Assembly (NCBI RefSeq): GCF_006265225.1 | Contig: NZ_VDCS01000001.1 | Coordinates: forward strand, 124,001 to 188,000 | Length of the DNA: 64,000 nt | DNA from: Allotamlana fucoidanivorans | GTDB taxonomy: Bacteria > Bacteroidota > Bacteroidia > Flavobacteriales > Flavobacteriaceae | Direction: 5' to 3' | Shown: piece by piece, positions 26,641 to 35,790 of the stretch | How positions within the stretch are numbered: the stretch's first letter is position 1 | Layout of the letters: every line of letters starts with the position of its first letter | Translations under genes and position numbers: made by a program | The notes under the pieces: generated by a model | Database searches by the model: none | Told to the model about the DNA's origin: nothing | What the model saw: the letters and a program-made list of their open reading frames with translations, nothing else

Positions 26641-26672
26641 AAGCCTTTACAAGAGCGTTCTTATAAAGGCTT
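26641..26672. terminator. Bidirectional terminator between holB and the Skp-like gene
   Basis: AAGCCTTTA pairs with TAAAGGCTT, and the loop contains a further AAGA/TCTT pairing. It is flanked by A-rich sequence on the left and ATATTTTTT on the right. Lies between two convergent genes. Confidence 0.75.
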
Positions 26673-26693
26673 ATATTTTTTAAATACGTAAGA

Positions 26694-27209
26694 TTATTCT
26701 TTATTATAGTCCTCGTTTAATGCATTCAATATAATTTCAGTCAAATCGGCTTGCTCTTCGCCATATAATACGGATGCCGCATTCTCACTGGTTCCAAACA
26801 CGAAATTATAGCCGTTTTTCTTTCCGTATTCTTTAACAAATGCTTTCACATCAACAATAACCGAATCTATTTCCGCCTGAAAGGCTTGTGTTAACTGTTG
26901 CTGTTCAAACTGCATTTGCTGTTGTAACATTTGTTGTTTTTGTTGCAACCCACTCATTAATTCTTGAGCCTTAACTTGAGAAGATTTCCTTGCTGTTGTT
27001 TGCGTTTCTTTTACCTCTAACTCAAAAGCCTTACTAATGCTATCAGCTTTTTTTCTAAAGGCTTCTTCTTTACTTTGAAATTTAGCCTCTACATCTTTCT
27101 TTTTTTGAAATCCATTTATAACAGTCCCGTTATCAATAAACCCAATTTTGTTCTGCTGACAAGACACGAAAACTAGAGATACTACTACTACGTAAAATAT
27201 ATGTTTCAT
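26694..27209 (-). CDS. OmpH/Skp-like periplasmic chaperone, lipoprotein form
   Basis: A 171-residue protein with a lipoprotein signal (VVSLVFVSC), then a short beta strand (IGFIDNGTVINGFQ), and a long Lys/Gln-rich coiled coil (about 38-115, including QQKQQMLQQQMQFEQQQLTQ) that forms the Skp tentacles. The C-terminal strand is YNFVFGTSENAASVLYG. Skp proteins hold unfolded outer-membrane proteins in the periplasm. The family and fold are clear; the Cys anchor makes it membrane-tethered, unlike E. coli Skp. A -7 box lies at 27232-27239. Confidence 0.82.
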   Translation of the reverse strand: MKHIFYVVVVSLVFVSCQQNKIGFIDNGTVINGFQKKKDVEAKFQSKEEAFRKKADSISKAFELEVKETQTTARKSSQVKAQELMSGLQQKQQMLQQQMQFEQQQLTQAFQAEIDSVIVDVKAFVKEYGKKNGYNFVFGTSENAASVLYGEEQADLTEIILNALNEDYNKE

Positions 27210-27231
27210 TTAATTGTTATTTGATCGCGAC

Positions 27232-27239
27232 AAATTTAG
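27232..27239 (-). promoter_or_regulatory. TAnnTTTG -7 box upstream of the Skp-like gene
   Basis: Minus strand TAAATTTG, 23 bp before the ATG at 27209. Confidence 0.4.
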
Positions 27240-27436
27240 CAAAGCACACGTAAAGTTTGTTTGAATTTGTTTGGAATTTAACGTATAAAAAAAATCTATT
27301 AAATAAAAAATATCAATAAATCAAAATTATTAAAAATAAAACCAAATAAAGCCTTTTAAGCTAGTTTTAAAAAAACGCTTAGTGTTTCCCTTTTACAGGC
27401 TATAAAAACGCAAAACAACGACTCAAATGCGATTTT

Positions 27437-28294
27437 TTAATTTTTAATGATATAAATGACTGAAGAAACTTCTTTTGACACTATGGCTTTCAAGTTTGAC
27501 ACTAACCCAATAAAAAAACCTTTAATAAAACTTAATTTACCAGATTTATATTTTTCAGATAACATACAAACATAAAATGCGTCAAACCACATGGGTTTAA
27601 CTTTTGTAACCTTTAAACCAAAAGACCCCATTAATTTAAACATTGAGGTTTTATTAAAATGCCAAAGATGACGAGGCACATCATATGCTGCCCAAAACGC
27701 ATTATAAAATTGAGCATCATAACTTTTATAATTAGGAACAGCAATTATCAATCGACCATCTGGTTTTAAAAGTTCTTTAAAGCGTTTTATCTGATGATTC
27801 AAATCTGGTAAATGCTCAAGAACATGCCAAAGAGAAATGACATCAAAACTATTTTCTTCAAATTTTGAAAGCTGATCAATATCAAAAACCGCATGGTTTG
27901 TTTTTGAATTAGCAATACCCCTAGCCTGTTGATTTGGCTCAATACCTGCCACCTGCCATCCATTATTTTGTGCTACCTGTAAAAAATCACCCGTTCCGCA
28001 ACCCACATCCAACAAATATTTTTCATCAGAAGCAAATGAGCGAATTAAGCTAAGTTTACGTTTTAAAGAAATACTTCTAACCACATGATAAACTTTTTCA
28101 AACAAATTTCTTTTAGCATCTGTATGAGAAATATAATCTTCACTTTTATAATATGCTGATAATTTATCAGAACTCGGTTGAGGGCTTGTTTCTAAAAATC
28201 CAAATTCTGGATGCTCAATCAAACTAAAAAGCTCTCCAGAAACAGAATGATCTTTTACTTTTAAAAAAATTTGTTTTGATTTTAAACCAGTCAT
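27437..28294 (-). CDS. Class I SAM-dependent methyltransferase
   Basis: A 285-residue protein with a methyltransf_23-type core: motif I LLDVGCGTGDFLQVA (about 92-106), the acidic residue after the second strand in VAGIEPN, and the post-motif ISLWHVLEHLPDLN. The N-terminal part carries FGFLETSPQPSSDKLSAYYKSEDY, a pattern often found in methyltransferases near surface-glycan or methionine metabolism genes. Substrate unknown. It follows mnmG on the same strand but is separated by a parS-like site, so co-transcription is doubtful. Confidence 0.8.
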   Translation of the reverse strand: MTGLKSKQIFLKVKDHSVSGELFSLIEHPEFGFLETSPQPSSDKLSAYYKSEDYISHTDAKRNLFEKVYHVVRSISLKRKLSLIRSFASDEKYLLDVGCGTGDFLQVAQNNGWQVAGIEPNQQARGIANSKTNHAVFDIDQLSKFEENSFDVISLWHVLEHLPDLNHQIKRFKELLKPDGRLIIAVPNYKSYDAQFYNAFWAAYDVPRHLWHFNKTSMFKLMGSFGLKVTKVKPMWFDAFYVCMLSEKYKSGKLSFIKGFFIGLVSNLKAIVSKEVSSVIYIIKN

Positions 28295-28368
28295 GGATAA
28301 ATAAAAAATAAAAACATTAAAAATATGAATGCTAATTGTACCTTTTTTATGATGAAAAACACGAGAAC

Positions 28369-28398
28369 ATTAAAATGTTTCACGTGGAACATTTTAAT
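28369..28398. promoter_or_regulatory. parS-like site within a 30-bp near-perfect palindrome, downstream of mnmG
   Basis: The core TGTTTCACGTGGAACA (28376-28391) differs by one base from the bacterial parS consensus TGTTTCACGTGAAACA, to which ParB binds. The flanks extend the symmetry: ATTAAAATGTT pairs with AACATTTTAAT. It could double as a terminator-like hairpin after mnmG, but the conserved CACGTG centre is the parS signature. Confidence 0.72.
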
Positions 28399-28407
28399 AT
28401 CTTCTCA

Positions 28408-30279
28408 TTATCTACCCATGTAAACTAGTAGCACAGAAATATCGTTTGGAGACACACCACTAATTCTGGATGCTTGAGACACCGTTGTAGGCTGTATTTT
28501 TTTTAGCTTCTCACGAGCCTCAAAACTCATAGATTTTATTTGAGAATAATCAAAATTATCTGGTATTTTCACATACTCCAACCTACTCAATTTATCCGCA
28601 TTATTTTTTTCTTTAGCAATATATCCCGAATATTTAACCTGAATTTCTGCTTGTTCTATAATTTCATTATCTAGATTATGCTCTTGAATGTAAGCTTCTA
28701 CAGAATCTATTTTTCTGATATCACTCATATCAATATTAGGCCTTGCGAAGATCTTAAACAACTTACCAGATTGTTTAACTTGAGCCGATCCTTTATCTTC
28801 TAAAACAGGATTTATTTCTTCCGGTTTCACGCTTGTTTCTTCAAAAAACTTAACAAATTTTGATGCGGCTTCGTGCTTTGCTTCCATACGTTTTAAGCGT
28901 TTTTCTGAAGCCAAACCAAGATCATACCCTTTTGGTGTTAACCTTAAGTCAGCATTATCCTGACGCAACAAGGTTCTATATTCAGCCCGTGATGTAAACA
29001 TTCTATAAGGCTCCTCAGTGCCTTTTGTGATTAAATCATCTATCAACACTCCTATATATGCTTCGTCTCTTCTAAGAATAAAAGGATCTCTTTCTTGCAC
29101 TTTCAAACTTGCATTTACTCCGGCCATCAATCCTTGTGAAGCAGCTTCTTCATAACCTGTAGTACCGTTAATTTGGCCGGCAAAAAACAAGCCACTCACT
29201 ATTTTCGTTTCTAACGTATGTTTCAATTGTGTAGGTGGAAAATAATCATATTCAATAGCATAACCTGGTCTAAAAAACTTTACTTGTTCAAAACCTTCTA
29301 CAGATCGCAATGCTTTAAATTGTACATCTTCTGGAAGCGAGGTAGAAAACCCATTCACATAAACCTCACACGTGTGCCAACCCTCTGGTTCAATAAATAA
29401 CTGATGTCTGTCTTTATCAGCAAAACGATTAATTTTATCCTCAATAGACGGACAATAACGAGGCCCTAAACTTTTAATTCTACCATTAAACATAGGCGAC
29501 CTATCAAAGCCCTCGCGCAATAAATCATGCACCTCAAGACTGGTATATGTCATATAACATGACCGTTGTTTTTCTAGTGGTTTGGTTACATCTAAATAAG
29601 AGAATTTCTCAGGCTGTTCGTCACCAGGCTGTTCAATCATTTTACTATAATCTAATGATCTTCCATCTACCCGAGGCGGTGTTCCTGTTTTCATTCTACC
29701 GGCATCAAAACCTAAATCAACCAACTGCTCTGTAATGCCTGTTGCCGATTTTTCACCAGCTCTTCCGCCACCAAAGTTTTTATCACCGATATGAATTAAT
29801 CCATTTAAAAAAGTACCATTAGTTAAGACCACCGATTTAGCTTTAATCTCCACCCCTAATGAGGTCTTCACTCCTGCTACTGCACCTTGTTCTATTAACA
29901 ATCCAGAGACCATTTCTTGGTAAAAATCGAGGTTCTGAGTTTGTTCAAGCATCATTCTCCAGTCTTCAGCAAAACGCATTCTATCACTTTGTACTCTAGG
30001 ACTCCACATAGCAGGTCCTTTAGATTTATTAAGCATTTTAAATTGAATAGCTGAAGTATCAGACACAATACCGCTGTAACCACCCAGAGCATCAATTTCT
30101 CTAACAATTTGACCCTTAGCTATTCCTCCCATGGCAGGATTACAGGACATTTGCGCTATGTTCTGCAAATTCATGGTAATTAACAGTGTTTTACTACCCA
30201 TGTTTGCGGCAGCAGCCGCAGCCTCAGACCCTGCATGACCACCCCCTACAACTACAACATCATAAACATCATTAAACAT
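28408..30279 (-). CDS. mnmG: tRNA uridine-5-carboxymethylaminomethyl modification enzyme MnmG
   Basis: A 623-residue FAD protein (GidA) that with MnmE installs cmnm5 on the wobble uridine of certain tRNAs. It starts with DVVVVGGGHAGSEAAAAAANMG (dinucleotide-binding motif, 12-17), then SCNPAMGGIAKGQIVREIDALGG and FLNGLIHIG, and later GTPPRVDG and the GLFFAGQINGTTGYEEAA signature near 370. The C-terminal helical domain is present. In many bacteria gidA is near the chromosome origin, and here both ends carry parS-like sites. The -7 box is at 30356-30363, 77 bp upstream of the start, with parS in between. Confidence 0.97.
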   Translation of the reverse strand: MFNDVYDVVVVGGGHAGSEAAAAAANMGSKTLLITMNLQNIAQMSCNPAMGGIAKGQIVREIDALGGYSGIVSDTSAIQFKMLNKSKGPAMWSPRVQSDRMRFAEDWRMMLEQTQNLDFYQEMVSGLLIEQGAVAGVKTSLGVEIKAKSVVLTNGTFLNGLIHIGDKNFGGGRAGEKSATGITEQLVDLGFDAGRMKTGTPPRVDGRSLDYSKMIEQPGDEQPEKFSYLDVTKPLEKQRSCYMTYTSLEVHDLLREGFDRSPMFNGRIKSLGPRYCPSIEDKINRFADKDRHQLFIEPEGWHTCEVYVNGFSTSLPEDVQFKALRSVEGFEQVKFFRPGYAIEYDYFPPTQLKHTLETKIVSGLFFAGQINGTTGYEEAASQGLMAGVNASLKVQERDPFILRRDEAYIGVLIDDLITKGTEEPYRMFTSRAEYRTLLRQDNADLRLTPKGYDLGLASEKRLKRMEAKHEAASKFVKFFEETSVKPEEINPVLEDKGSAQVKQSGKLFKIFARPNIDMSDIRKIDSVEAYIQEHNLDNEIIEQAEIQVKYSGYIAKEKNNADKLSRLEYVKIPDNFDYSQIKSMSFEAREKLKKIQPTTVSQASRISGVSPNDISVLLVYMGR

Positions 30280-30322
30280 AATAGAAATTATTCAGATTAT
30301 TATTTTCCTAAAACCAGCAAAC

Positions 30323-30338
30323 TGTTCCACGTGGAACA
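30323..30338. promoter_or_regulatory. parS-like site in the mnmG 5' leader
   Basis: TGTTCCACGTGGAACA, a perfect 16-bp palindrome. It matches the ParB-binding parS family (sites such as TGTTCCACGTGAAACA and TGTTCCACGTGGAACC are known from other bacteria). It is 44 bp upstream of the mnmG ATG and about 1.95 kb from the second site. Confidence 0.8.
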
Positions 30339-30355
30339 CTCATTATTTTAGCGTG

Positions 30356-30363
30356 CAAATATA
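30356..30363 (-). promoter_or_regulatory. TAnnTTTG -7 box upstream of mnmG
   Basis: Minus strand TATATTTG, just before the ybeY stop. The parS-like palindrome lies between it and the mnmG start, so ParB binding could affect mnmG transcription. Confidence 0.4.
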
Positions 30364-30366
30364 CAC

Positions 30367-30789
30367 TTAATTAACATAAGAATTATATAACTCTAAATAG
30401 AGGTTCTCCTTTTCACGCATTAACTGGGCGTCTTCCTTTGATTTGTCTTTATATCCACAGTAATGTAAAATACCATGAACTACAACACGGCGTAGCTCTT
30501 CGTTAAAATCAGTTTCATAATCCTTAGCATTATCTTTAACACGTTCTACAGAAATAAAAATATCACCTTGAATCATGTGGCCTACACAATAATCAAAACT
30601 AATGATATCTGTAAGTGTATCGTGGTTTAAAAACTCAACGTTCAACCGGTGTAAATATGCGTCATCACAAAACACATAATTCACCTCTTCAAGCTTGAAT
30701 CCTTCCTTAGAAATAACATCCGTAATCCAAAATCCAACACGCGCTTCATCATTAAGTTTAAAATCCGTTTCGTAATTAAATTCAATCAT
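30367..30789 (-). CDS. ybeY: Endoribonuclease YbeY (rRNA maturation factor)
   Basis: A 140-residue metal-dependent RNase involved in 16S rRNA 3' maturation and ribosome quality control. It has the LTDIISFDY strand, GDIFISVERV and the metal site in VVHGILHYCGYKDK. Canonical YbeY has three histidines (HGxLHxxGYDH); here His105 and His109 are kept, while the third position is Asp115. I recall this Lys-Asp form as common in Bacteroidota, where Asp may serve as the ligand. It overlaps the DUF4175 gene by 8 bp, indicating translational coupling. Confidence 0.92.
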   Translation of the reverse strand: MIEFNYETDFKLNDEARVGFWITDVISKEGFKLEEVNYVFCDDAYLHRLNVEFLNHDTLTDIISFDYCVGHMIQGDIFISVERVKDNAKDYETDFNEELRRVVVHGILHYCGYKDKSKEDAQLMREKENLYLELYNSYVN

Positions 30790-33700
30790 TACCGTTCTTA
30801 AAATACGCTTTAACTTTTTCTTTGTAATTTGAATGCAAAGGTAAACTTTGTCTATTTAATATTTCAGTGGACTCAAAATATTGTTTCGCTCTTTCAATAT
30901 CATCATTGTCTTGACTTTGAAACACCTTCTTATTTGTGTTTGACTCTCTAGAATCATCCTCCCCTTGCTCCAACACCGCACGTTCTAACTTCAATAATTG
31001 GTGTTTTAAATCTAACATTTTATTTAGGGTTTCATTGGTAATTCCATTATTAAGAAGATCCATTTCAATATGTTCCATTCGTCTAATCAACGCCTCACTA
31101 TTGCCTTTAAAACCCTCTTTAACCATTCTTTTTCTTAAAGCTTCCTTTAACTCTTGCTGTTGTTTGTATATTTCATAAATCAACGCCTCTTGTCCTTCTT
31201 CATAACCTTCTTCATCTACTTTATTTGATCCATTTTTTTTCTCTCCTTTACTCTCACCCTCTTCGTTATTTTCTGTATTATTACCTTGTTTTCCTTTATC
31301 AGGTGTTTGATCACCTTTACTTTGACCTTGCTTCATACCTTCTTCCATCATTTTATTTAACTCTTCCTGGCTCATAATGATATCAGGCAATTGCATATCT
31401 CCTTGTCCACCTTGTCCTTCCGACATACTTAAACTTTCTTGCATATTATCAAGAATGTCACTTAATATATCGGCTAGATTGTTAGCTGCAGTTACTGTGA
31501 ATTGCTGACTTGATATACCTTGATACATTTGGCCATCTGCCATAACTTGTAACACTTTATCAATATTATAATATACCTCTGTAATTTCCTTATTAACCTC
31601 CTCTGATAATTTAGGTTGGCGCAAAGACAAGGCAAATAAACTATCATCAATATATTCAAAATGCTCTCTCAAACTGTTTTGTTTCTTTAAATATTTTCCA
31701 AGTTCATTATGTTCAGGATCTACTTGTTTAAACTTATTCATCAAAGCTTCCTGATTAAAAGAGAATAACACCACATTATCTAAAACCTGTCGCAACATTT
31801 CCATATCTTCTTGTATTTGCTCGCCACCAGACGCTTGCATACTTTTCTGCATCTTTTTGCTTAATTCCTTCATTTTTATGGCGGCATTTCTTTGTTGCTT
31901 CTGAGCCTTTTTGAAACGTTCATTTTTCAGCTCTTGCGTATCTTGCTCCTCTAATTCTTCTAAAAAATCTGAAGCTGACTCTTGATCCTTTTTAACTTCA
32001 TTTTCGTCTAGCTGATCTCTTGGAATGTCTATCGGTTTTTTAAGCTGTTTACTACTTTTTTCTAATTGATTTAATTCTTCTAAAATGTGATTATAATTTT
32101 TATTTAAATTATCCTGGGTTTCCTTTGTGTTTTCCTTTTGGTCTTTTGAAGATAAGCTCTCTTGAGCTTCAGATAAATTATCTAAATCACGTTTTAATTT
32201 CTCTAGCTTCTGCTCTACATAAAACCGCTTAGTCAACTCTAACAATTGCTCAAGGCTTCGCTTTTTATTTTTATTTTGTTTACCAAGCTCATCCAATTTA
32301 TTGATTAATTCCTCCTTTCCTATTTTTTCCTGAATCTTTTCAATTTCCTTTAGCAACTTTTCATCTTGTTCTAATTTTTTTTCATTCTCTTCAAGGCGCT
32401 TTTTCAAATCCTCTGTAAATTGATCATTTTTTATATGTTCTTTTTCAAACTCCTCAAGACGCTTTTGAAAATTTTTATTGAACTCCTTCATCATTTCATC
32501 CTGCTCTTTTTGTCGCTTTAAAAATGACTTGAGTTTACCTTTATCGTTAAAATTTAAGTTGGATTTTTCTTTCTGAGTTTGGGTTACTTCTATTCGCTTT
32601 TCTTCCTGCTCATCAAACTTGTTTAAAGATTTACTTAATTGCTCAATGGACTTCTCCTGCTCCTTTAAATTCTTACGCTCCTCTTCTTCCTTGGTGAGTT
32701 TTCTGTATGTATAAATGTTACTCTTTACACTTTTATGACCATTAACCTGATCATTATCAAACACTTGAAAATATAATTCATAAGGAATACCTGGTTCAAT
32801 GTTTAAATTATTAGGGAATACACTAATAAAATCTTGAATATTTGCTTTGGTTAGTGGTATGATATCCTTTTCCTTTTCAGCTTCAGTTCCTTGAGGATAA
32901 TACACTAGTTGCAATTTGCTTAAACCATAATCATCACTTACCTGACCATAAAAATATAAGCTTTGATGGTTGGTACTATCAATTGTCATCCTTAAAGAAA
33001 TTTCAGGATGTTCATCCTTAATACTATTGATAGTAAAATCTAATTTTTCAAAATCCTTTAAATTTTCATTACTCGTACTTAAGCTATATGCAAAATCTTT
33101 TAACACCTTTTTTGACGTTGTAAACAGATCTTCCTTTTCTTTTTTAAAAGAGATAGTATCCTGTGTAAGCATGACAACCTCTTCCGTAGCTTTGGTTTTT
33201 AAAATCCATTTTATCTGACTACCTTCTGGTACCGTAGCATTCCCTGTGCTGGTAACAACCTCATCGGGTTTTAAGGTGTAACTTGGGTAGTCAATCTGCA
33301 TTTCAAAATCAATAATAGAAGGGGTTGCTACCACCTCTAAAATATAAGGCTTAGAGACAATTGTATTACCTACAAGTTGAAAACGGATGTTTGCTTTTGG
33401 TTTAGCGAACACATACTCAAAAACTCCAACACCTAACTGTTGCAAATAGTAGGTTTCATCATTATAACTAATTTTAGCATTTTCTGGTGACACCTCACCA
33501 ATGGTTCTTACTAAAAGTCTGAAATCTTGATTTTCAATGGCTTTTAAATCATTATTATCAATAAAAAATTGGAATGGTGCTGGTGGTTCATAAGCCGTTT
33601 TGTAATGCGTAACCCGCTCATAACTATCTTTAAACCAACTCAAATTTCCAAACACTAAGGAAGCCAAAATGATTACCACAGGAATAGCCGCATACTTTAA

Positions 33701-34156
33701 ATAAGACAAGTTGGATTTAAAATTAACAGCCAGCTTAAAAGGAATAGGTGTTAATGCAGAAGATTTTTGTTCAATGCTTGCCAGTAACAATTCAGAATGT
33801 TCCTGTTCAGCACTTAATTGCAGAACGTTTAAAAGCTTATCATTAACCTCGGGAAAATGTTTCCCAATAAGTTTGGATGCTTCAATATAATCTATCCCTT
33901 GTTTTAACCGTAAAAGCTTGGCTAATGGAATAAAAATAAACTTTGTTAATAAAGCGAGTTCCACTACAATAAAAATCCAAAACAGCAACGTTCTAGCCAA
34001 AGTACCCATCCAGAAAACATACTCAATAAACAAAGTGACCAAAAGATATAATAAGCCCATCGCAAAAAACAAAATGCCCCCTCTTAACAATTCATTAGTA
34101 TAATATCTCCTAATAAATGCTTCTAATTTTTGCTGAATGATTTCAAAATGACTCAT
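30782..34156 (-). CDS. Large DUF4175-type membrane protein with long coiled coils
   Basis: A 1124-residue protein. Two to three membrane helices are near 24-70 and 150-165. An extracytoplasmic beta-rich domain follows (about 190-480, including SYTLKPDEVVTSTGNATVPEG). A very long charged coiled coil of Glu/Lys/Gln spans about 485-760. After a Gln/Met/Ser-rich helical section (780-920), a Gly/Lys/Asn-rich low-complexity stretch (about 925-975) leads to a final helical segment. This matches what I know as the DUF4175 family of Bacteroidota, of unknown function. It is coupled to ybeY by an 8-bp overlap. An adhesin role is unlikely because there is no T9SS tail. Confidence 0.78.
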   Translation of the reverse strand: MSHFEIIQQKLEAFIRRYYTNELLRGGILFFAMGLLYLLVTLFIEYVFWMGTLARTLLFWIFIVVELALLTKFIFIPLAKLLRLKQGIDYIEASKLIGKHFPEVNDKLLNVLQLSAEQEHSELLLASIEQKSSALTPIPFKLAVNFKSNLSYLKYAAIPVVIILASLVFGNLSWFKDSYERVTHYKTAYEPPAPFQFFIDNNDLKAIENQDFRLLVRTIGEVSPENAKISYNDETYYLQQLGVGVFEYVFAKPKANIRFQLVGNTIVSKPYILEVVATPSIIDFEMQIDYPSYTLKPDEVVTSTGNATVPEGSQIKWILKTKATEEVVMLTQDTISFKKEKEDLFTTSKKVLKDFAYSLSTSNENLKDFEKLDFTINSIKDEHPEISLRMTIDSTNHQSLYFYGQVSDDYGLSKLQLVYYPQGTEAEKEKDIIPLTKANIQDFISVFPNNLNIEPGIPYELYFQVFDNDQVNGHKSVKSNIYTYRKLTKEEEERKNLKEQEKSIEQLSKSLNKFDEQEEKRIEVTQTQKEKSNLNFNDKGKLKSFLKRQKEQDEMMKEFNKNFQKRLEEFEKEHIKNDQFTEDLKKRLEENEKKLEQDEKLLKEIEKIQEKIGKEELINKLDELGKQNKNKKRSLEQLLELTKRFYVEQKLEKLKRDLDNLSEAQESLSSKDQKENTKETQDNLNKNYNHILEELNQLEKSSKQLKKPIDIPRDQLDENEVKKDQESASDFLEELEEQDTQELKNERFKKAQKQQRNAAIKMKELSKKMQKSMQASGGEQIQEDMEMLRQVLDNVVLFSFNQEALMNKFKQVDPEHNELGKYLKKQNSLREHFEYIDDSLFALSLRQPKLSEEVNKEITEVYYNIDKVLQVMADGQMYQGISSQQFTVTAANNLADILSDILDNMQESLSMSEGQGGQGDMQLPDIIMSQEELNKMMEEGMKQGQSKGDQTPDKGKQGNNTENNEEGESKGEKKNGSNKVDEEGYEEGQEALIYEIYKQQQELKEALRKRMVKEGFKGNSEALIRRMEHIEMDLLNNGITNETLNKMLDLKHQLLKLERAVLEQGEDDSRESNTNKKVFQSQDNDDIERAKQYFESTEILNRQSLPLHSNYKEKVKAYFKNGND

Positions 34157-34243
34157 AATTAAAGTAATGCACTTTCTATAGTATATAAAACTAACTAAAC
34201 TACAATTTTATTTCTTACAAGGTTCATAATTAGCTGTTAATTG

Positions 34244-34251
34244 TATCTTTG
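34244..34251 (+). promoter_or_regulatory. TAnnTTTG -7 box upstream of gltX
   Basis: TATCTTTG, 17 bp before the gltX ATG at 34269. Confidence 0.45.
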
Positions 34252-34268
34252 CCACAAATTTACAAAAC

Positions 34269-35786
34269 ATGGCTAAAAACGTTCGTGTGCGCTTTGCACC
34301 AAGCCCAACTGGACCTTTACATATTGGCGGAGTAAGAACCGCTCTTTTCAATTATTTATTTGCTAAAAAGCACGGGGGTGATTTTATTTTAAGAATAGAA
34401 GATACCGATCAAAACAGGTATGTTGAAGGTGCAGAACAATACATTATTAATGCGTTGAATTGGTGTGGTATGCCTTTTGACGAGGGTGTTGGTAAAGAAG
34501 GAAACTTTGGACCCTACAGACAAAGTGAACGTAAACATATTTACAAACAATATGCAGATCAATTGATTACATCTGGAAACGCGTACTATGCCTTTGATAC
34601 AGCTGAAGAACTAGATTACCATAGAAAGGACCATGAAGCCAAAGGAAAAACATTTATTTATAATTGGCATAACAGATTAAAACTTAATAATTCGTTGTCA
34701 TTAAGTGCAGAAGACGTACAAGCCAAATTAGAAGCGGGTCAAGACTATGTTATTCGGTTTAAATCACCCCAAGACCAAACCCTGCATCTTACAGATATTA
34801 TTCGTGGTGACATTAAAATAGATTCCAGTGTTCTTGATGACAAGGTGTTGTTTAAAAGCGATGGTATGCCTACTTATCATTTAGCAAATATTGTTGATGA
34901 TCATTTAATGCAAATTACCCATGTTATTCGTGGTGAAGAATGGTTGCCTTCGCTTGCCTTACATTATCAACTCTATCAAGCACTTGATTGGGAGACACCA
35001 GAGTTTGCCCATTTACCTCTTATTTTGAAACCCACTGGTAAAGGAAAATTAAGCAAACGTGATGGTGATAAACTAGGGTTTCCTGTTTTTCCTTTAGAAT
35101 GGACAGACCCTAAAACACAAGAAACTTCAAGAGGCTATAAAGAGGATGGTTATTTCCCTGAAGCTATGGTTAATTTTTTAGCGTTTTTAGGATGGAATCC
35201 GGGCACCGAACAAGAAATTTTTAGCATGGAAGAGCTTATTCAAGCTTTCGATTTGAACCGTGTTAATAAATCTGGAGCACGTTTTGATCCTGATAAAATA
35301 AAATGGTTTAACCACCATTACATGCAACAGCAAAGTAATGAGGCGCTGGCTATAGCCTTTCAACAAGAGCGCTCTGAACTTGCCGAAATTGATATTAACT
35401 TCATAGCTATCGTCATTGAGCTGATAAAAGAGCGAGCTACTTTTGTTTCTGATTTTTGGGATTTGAGTCATTTCTTTTTTATCGCACCAGAAACCTATGA
35501 CGATAAAGCGGTTAAAAAGGCCTTTAAAGAAGGTACTTCGGATATTTTAAATGAGGTTATTACACAAATGGATCCTATTGAAGATTTTACGGTTGAGACA
35601 CTTCAAAATACTATTAAAGGTTGGATAACTTCAAATAATATCGGCTTCGGAAAAGTTATGATGCCTCTTAGGTTAGCTTTAGTAGGAGCACTACAAGGGC
35701 CTGATGTTTTTGATATCATATTTATGATTGGAAAACAAGAAAGCATCAAACGTATTAAAAACGCTATTAACACTATTAGCATATAG
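34269..35786 (+). CDS. gltX: Glutamyl-tRNA synthetase
   Basis: A 505-residue class I aminoacyl-tRNA synthetase. The HIGH-type motif is SPTGPLHIGGVRTALFNYLF (12-31), and the KMSKS-type motif is KGKLSKRDGDK at about 256-266. Anticodon-binding helices occupy the C-terminal third. Because glnS is also in the window (43221-45218), this GltX is probably discriminating, charging tRNA-Glu only. It is followed after 4 bp by a lipoprotein SGNH hydrolase gene. Confidence 0.97.
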   Translation: MAKNVRVRFAPSPTGPLHIGGVRTALFNYLFAKKHGGDFILRIEDTDQNRYVEGAEQYIINALNWCGMPFDEGVGKEGNFGPYRQSERKHIYKQYADQLITSGNAYYAFDTAEELDYHRKDHEAKGKTFIYNWHNRLKLNNSLSLSAEDVQAKLEAGQDYVIRFKSPQDQTLHLTDIIRGDIKIDSSVLDDKVLFKSDGMPTYHLANIVDDHLMQITHVIRGEEWLPSLALHYQLYQALDWETPEFAHLPLILKPTGKGKLSKRDGDKLGFPVFPLEWTDPKTQETSRGYKEDGYFPEAMVNFLAFLGWNPGTEQEIFSMEELIQAFDLNRVNKSGARFDPDKIKWFNHHYMQQQSNEALAIAFQQERSELAEIDINFIAIVIELIKERATFVSDFWDLSHFFFIAPETYDDKAVKKAFKEGTSDILNEVITQMDPIEDFTVETLQNTIKGWITSNNIGFGKVMMPLRLALVGALQGPDVFDIIFMIGKQESIKRIKNAINTISI

Positions 35787-35790
35787 TTTA

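Noticed and set aside
28369-28398. The 30-bp palindrome only as an mnmG terminator
   Set aside because: It lacks a following U tract in the right place, and its core carries the parS CACGTG centre, with a second, unlinked copy upstream of mnmG that cannot be a terminator. A dual role is not excluded.
30782-34156. The 1124-residue protein as a secreted adhesin or S-layer protein
   Set aside because: No T9SS sorting tail and no signal peptide with cleavage site; the N-terminal double membrane helix and charged coiled coils fit the DUF4175 membrane family better.
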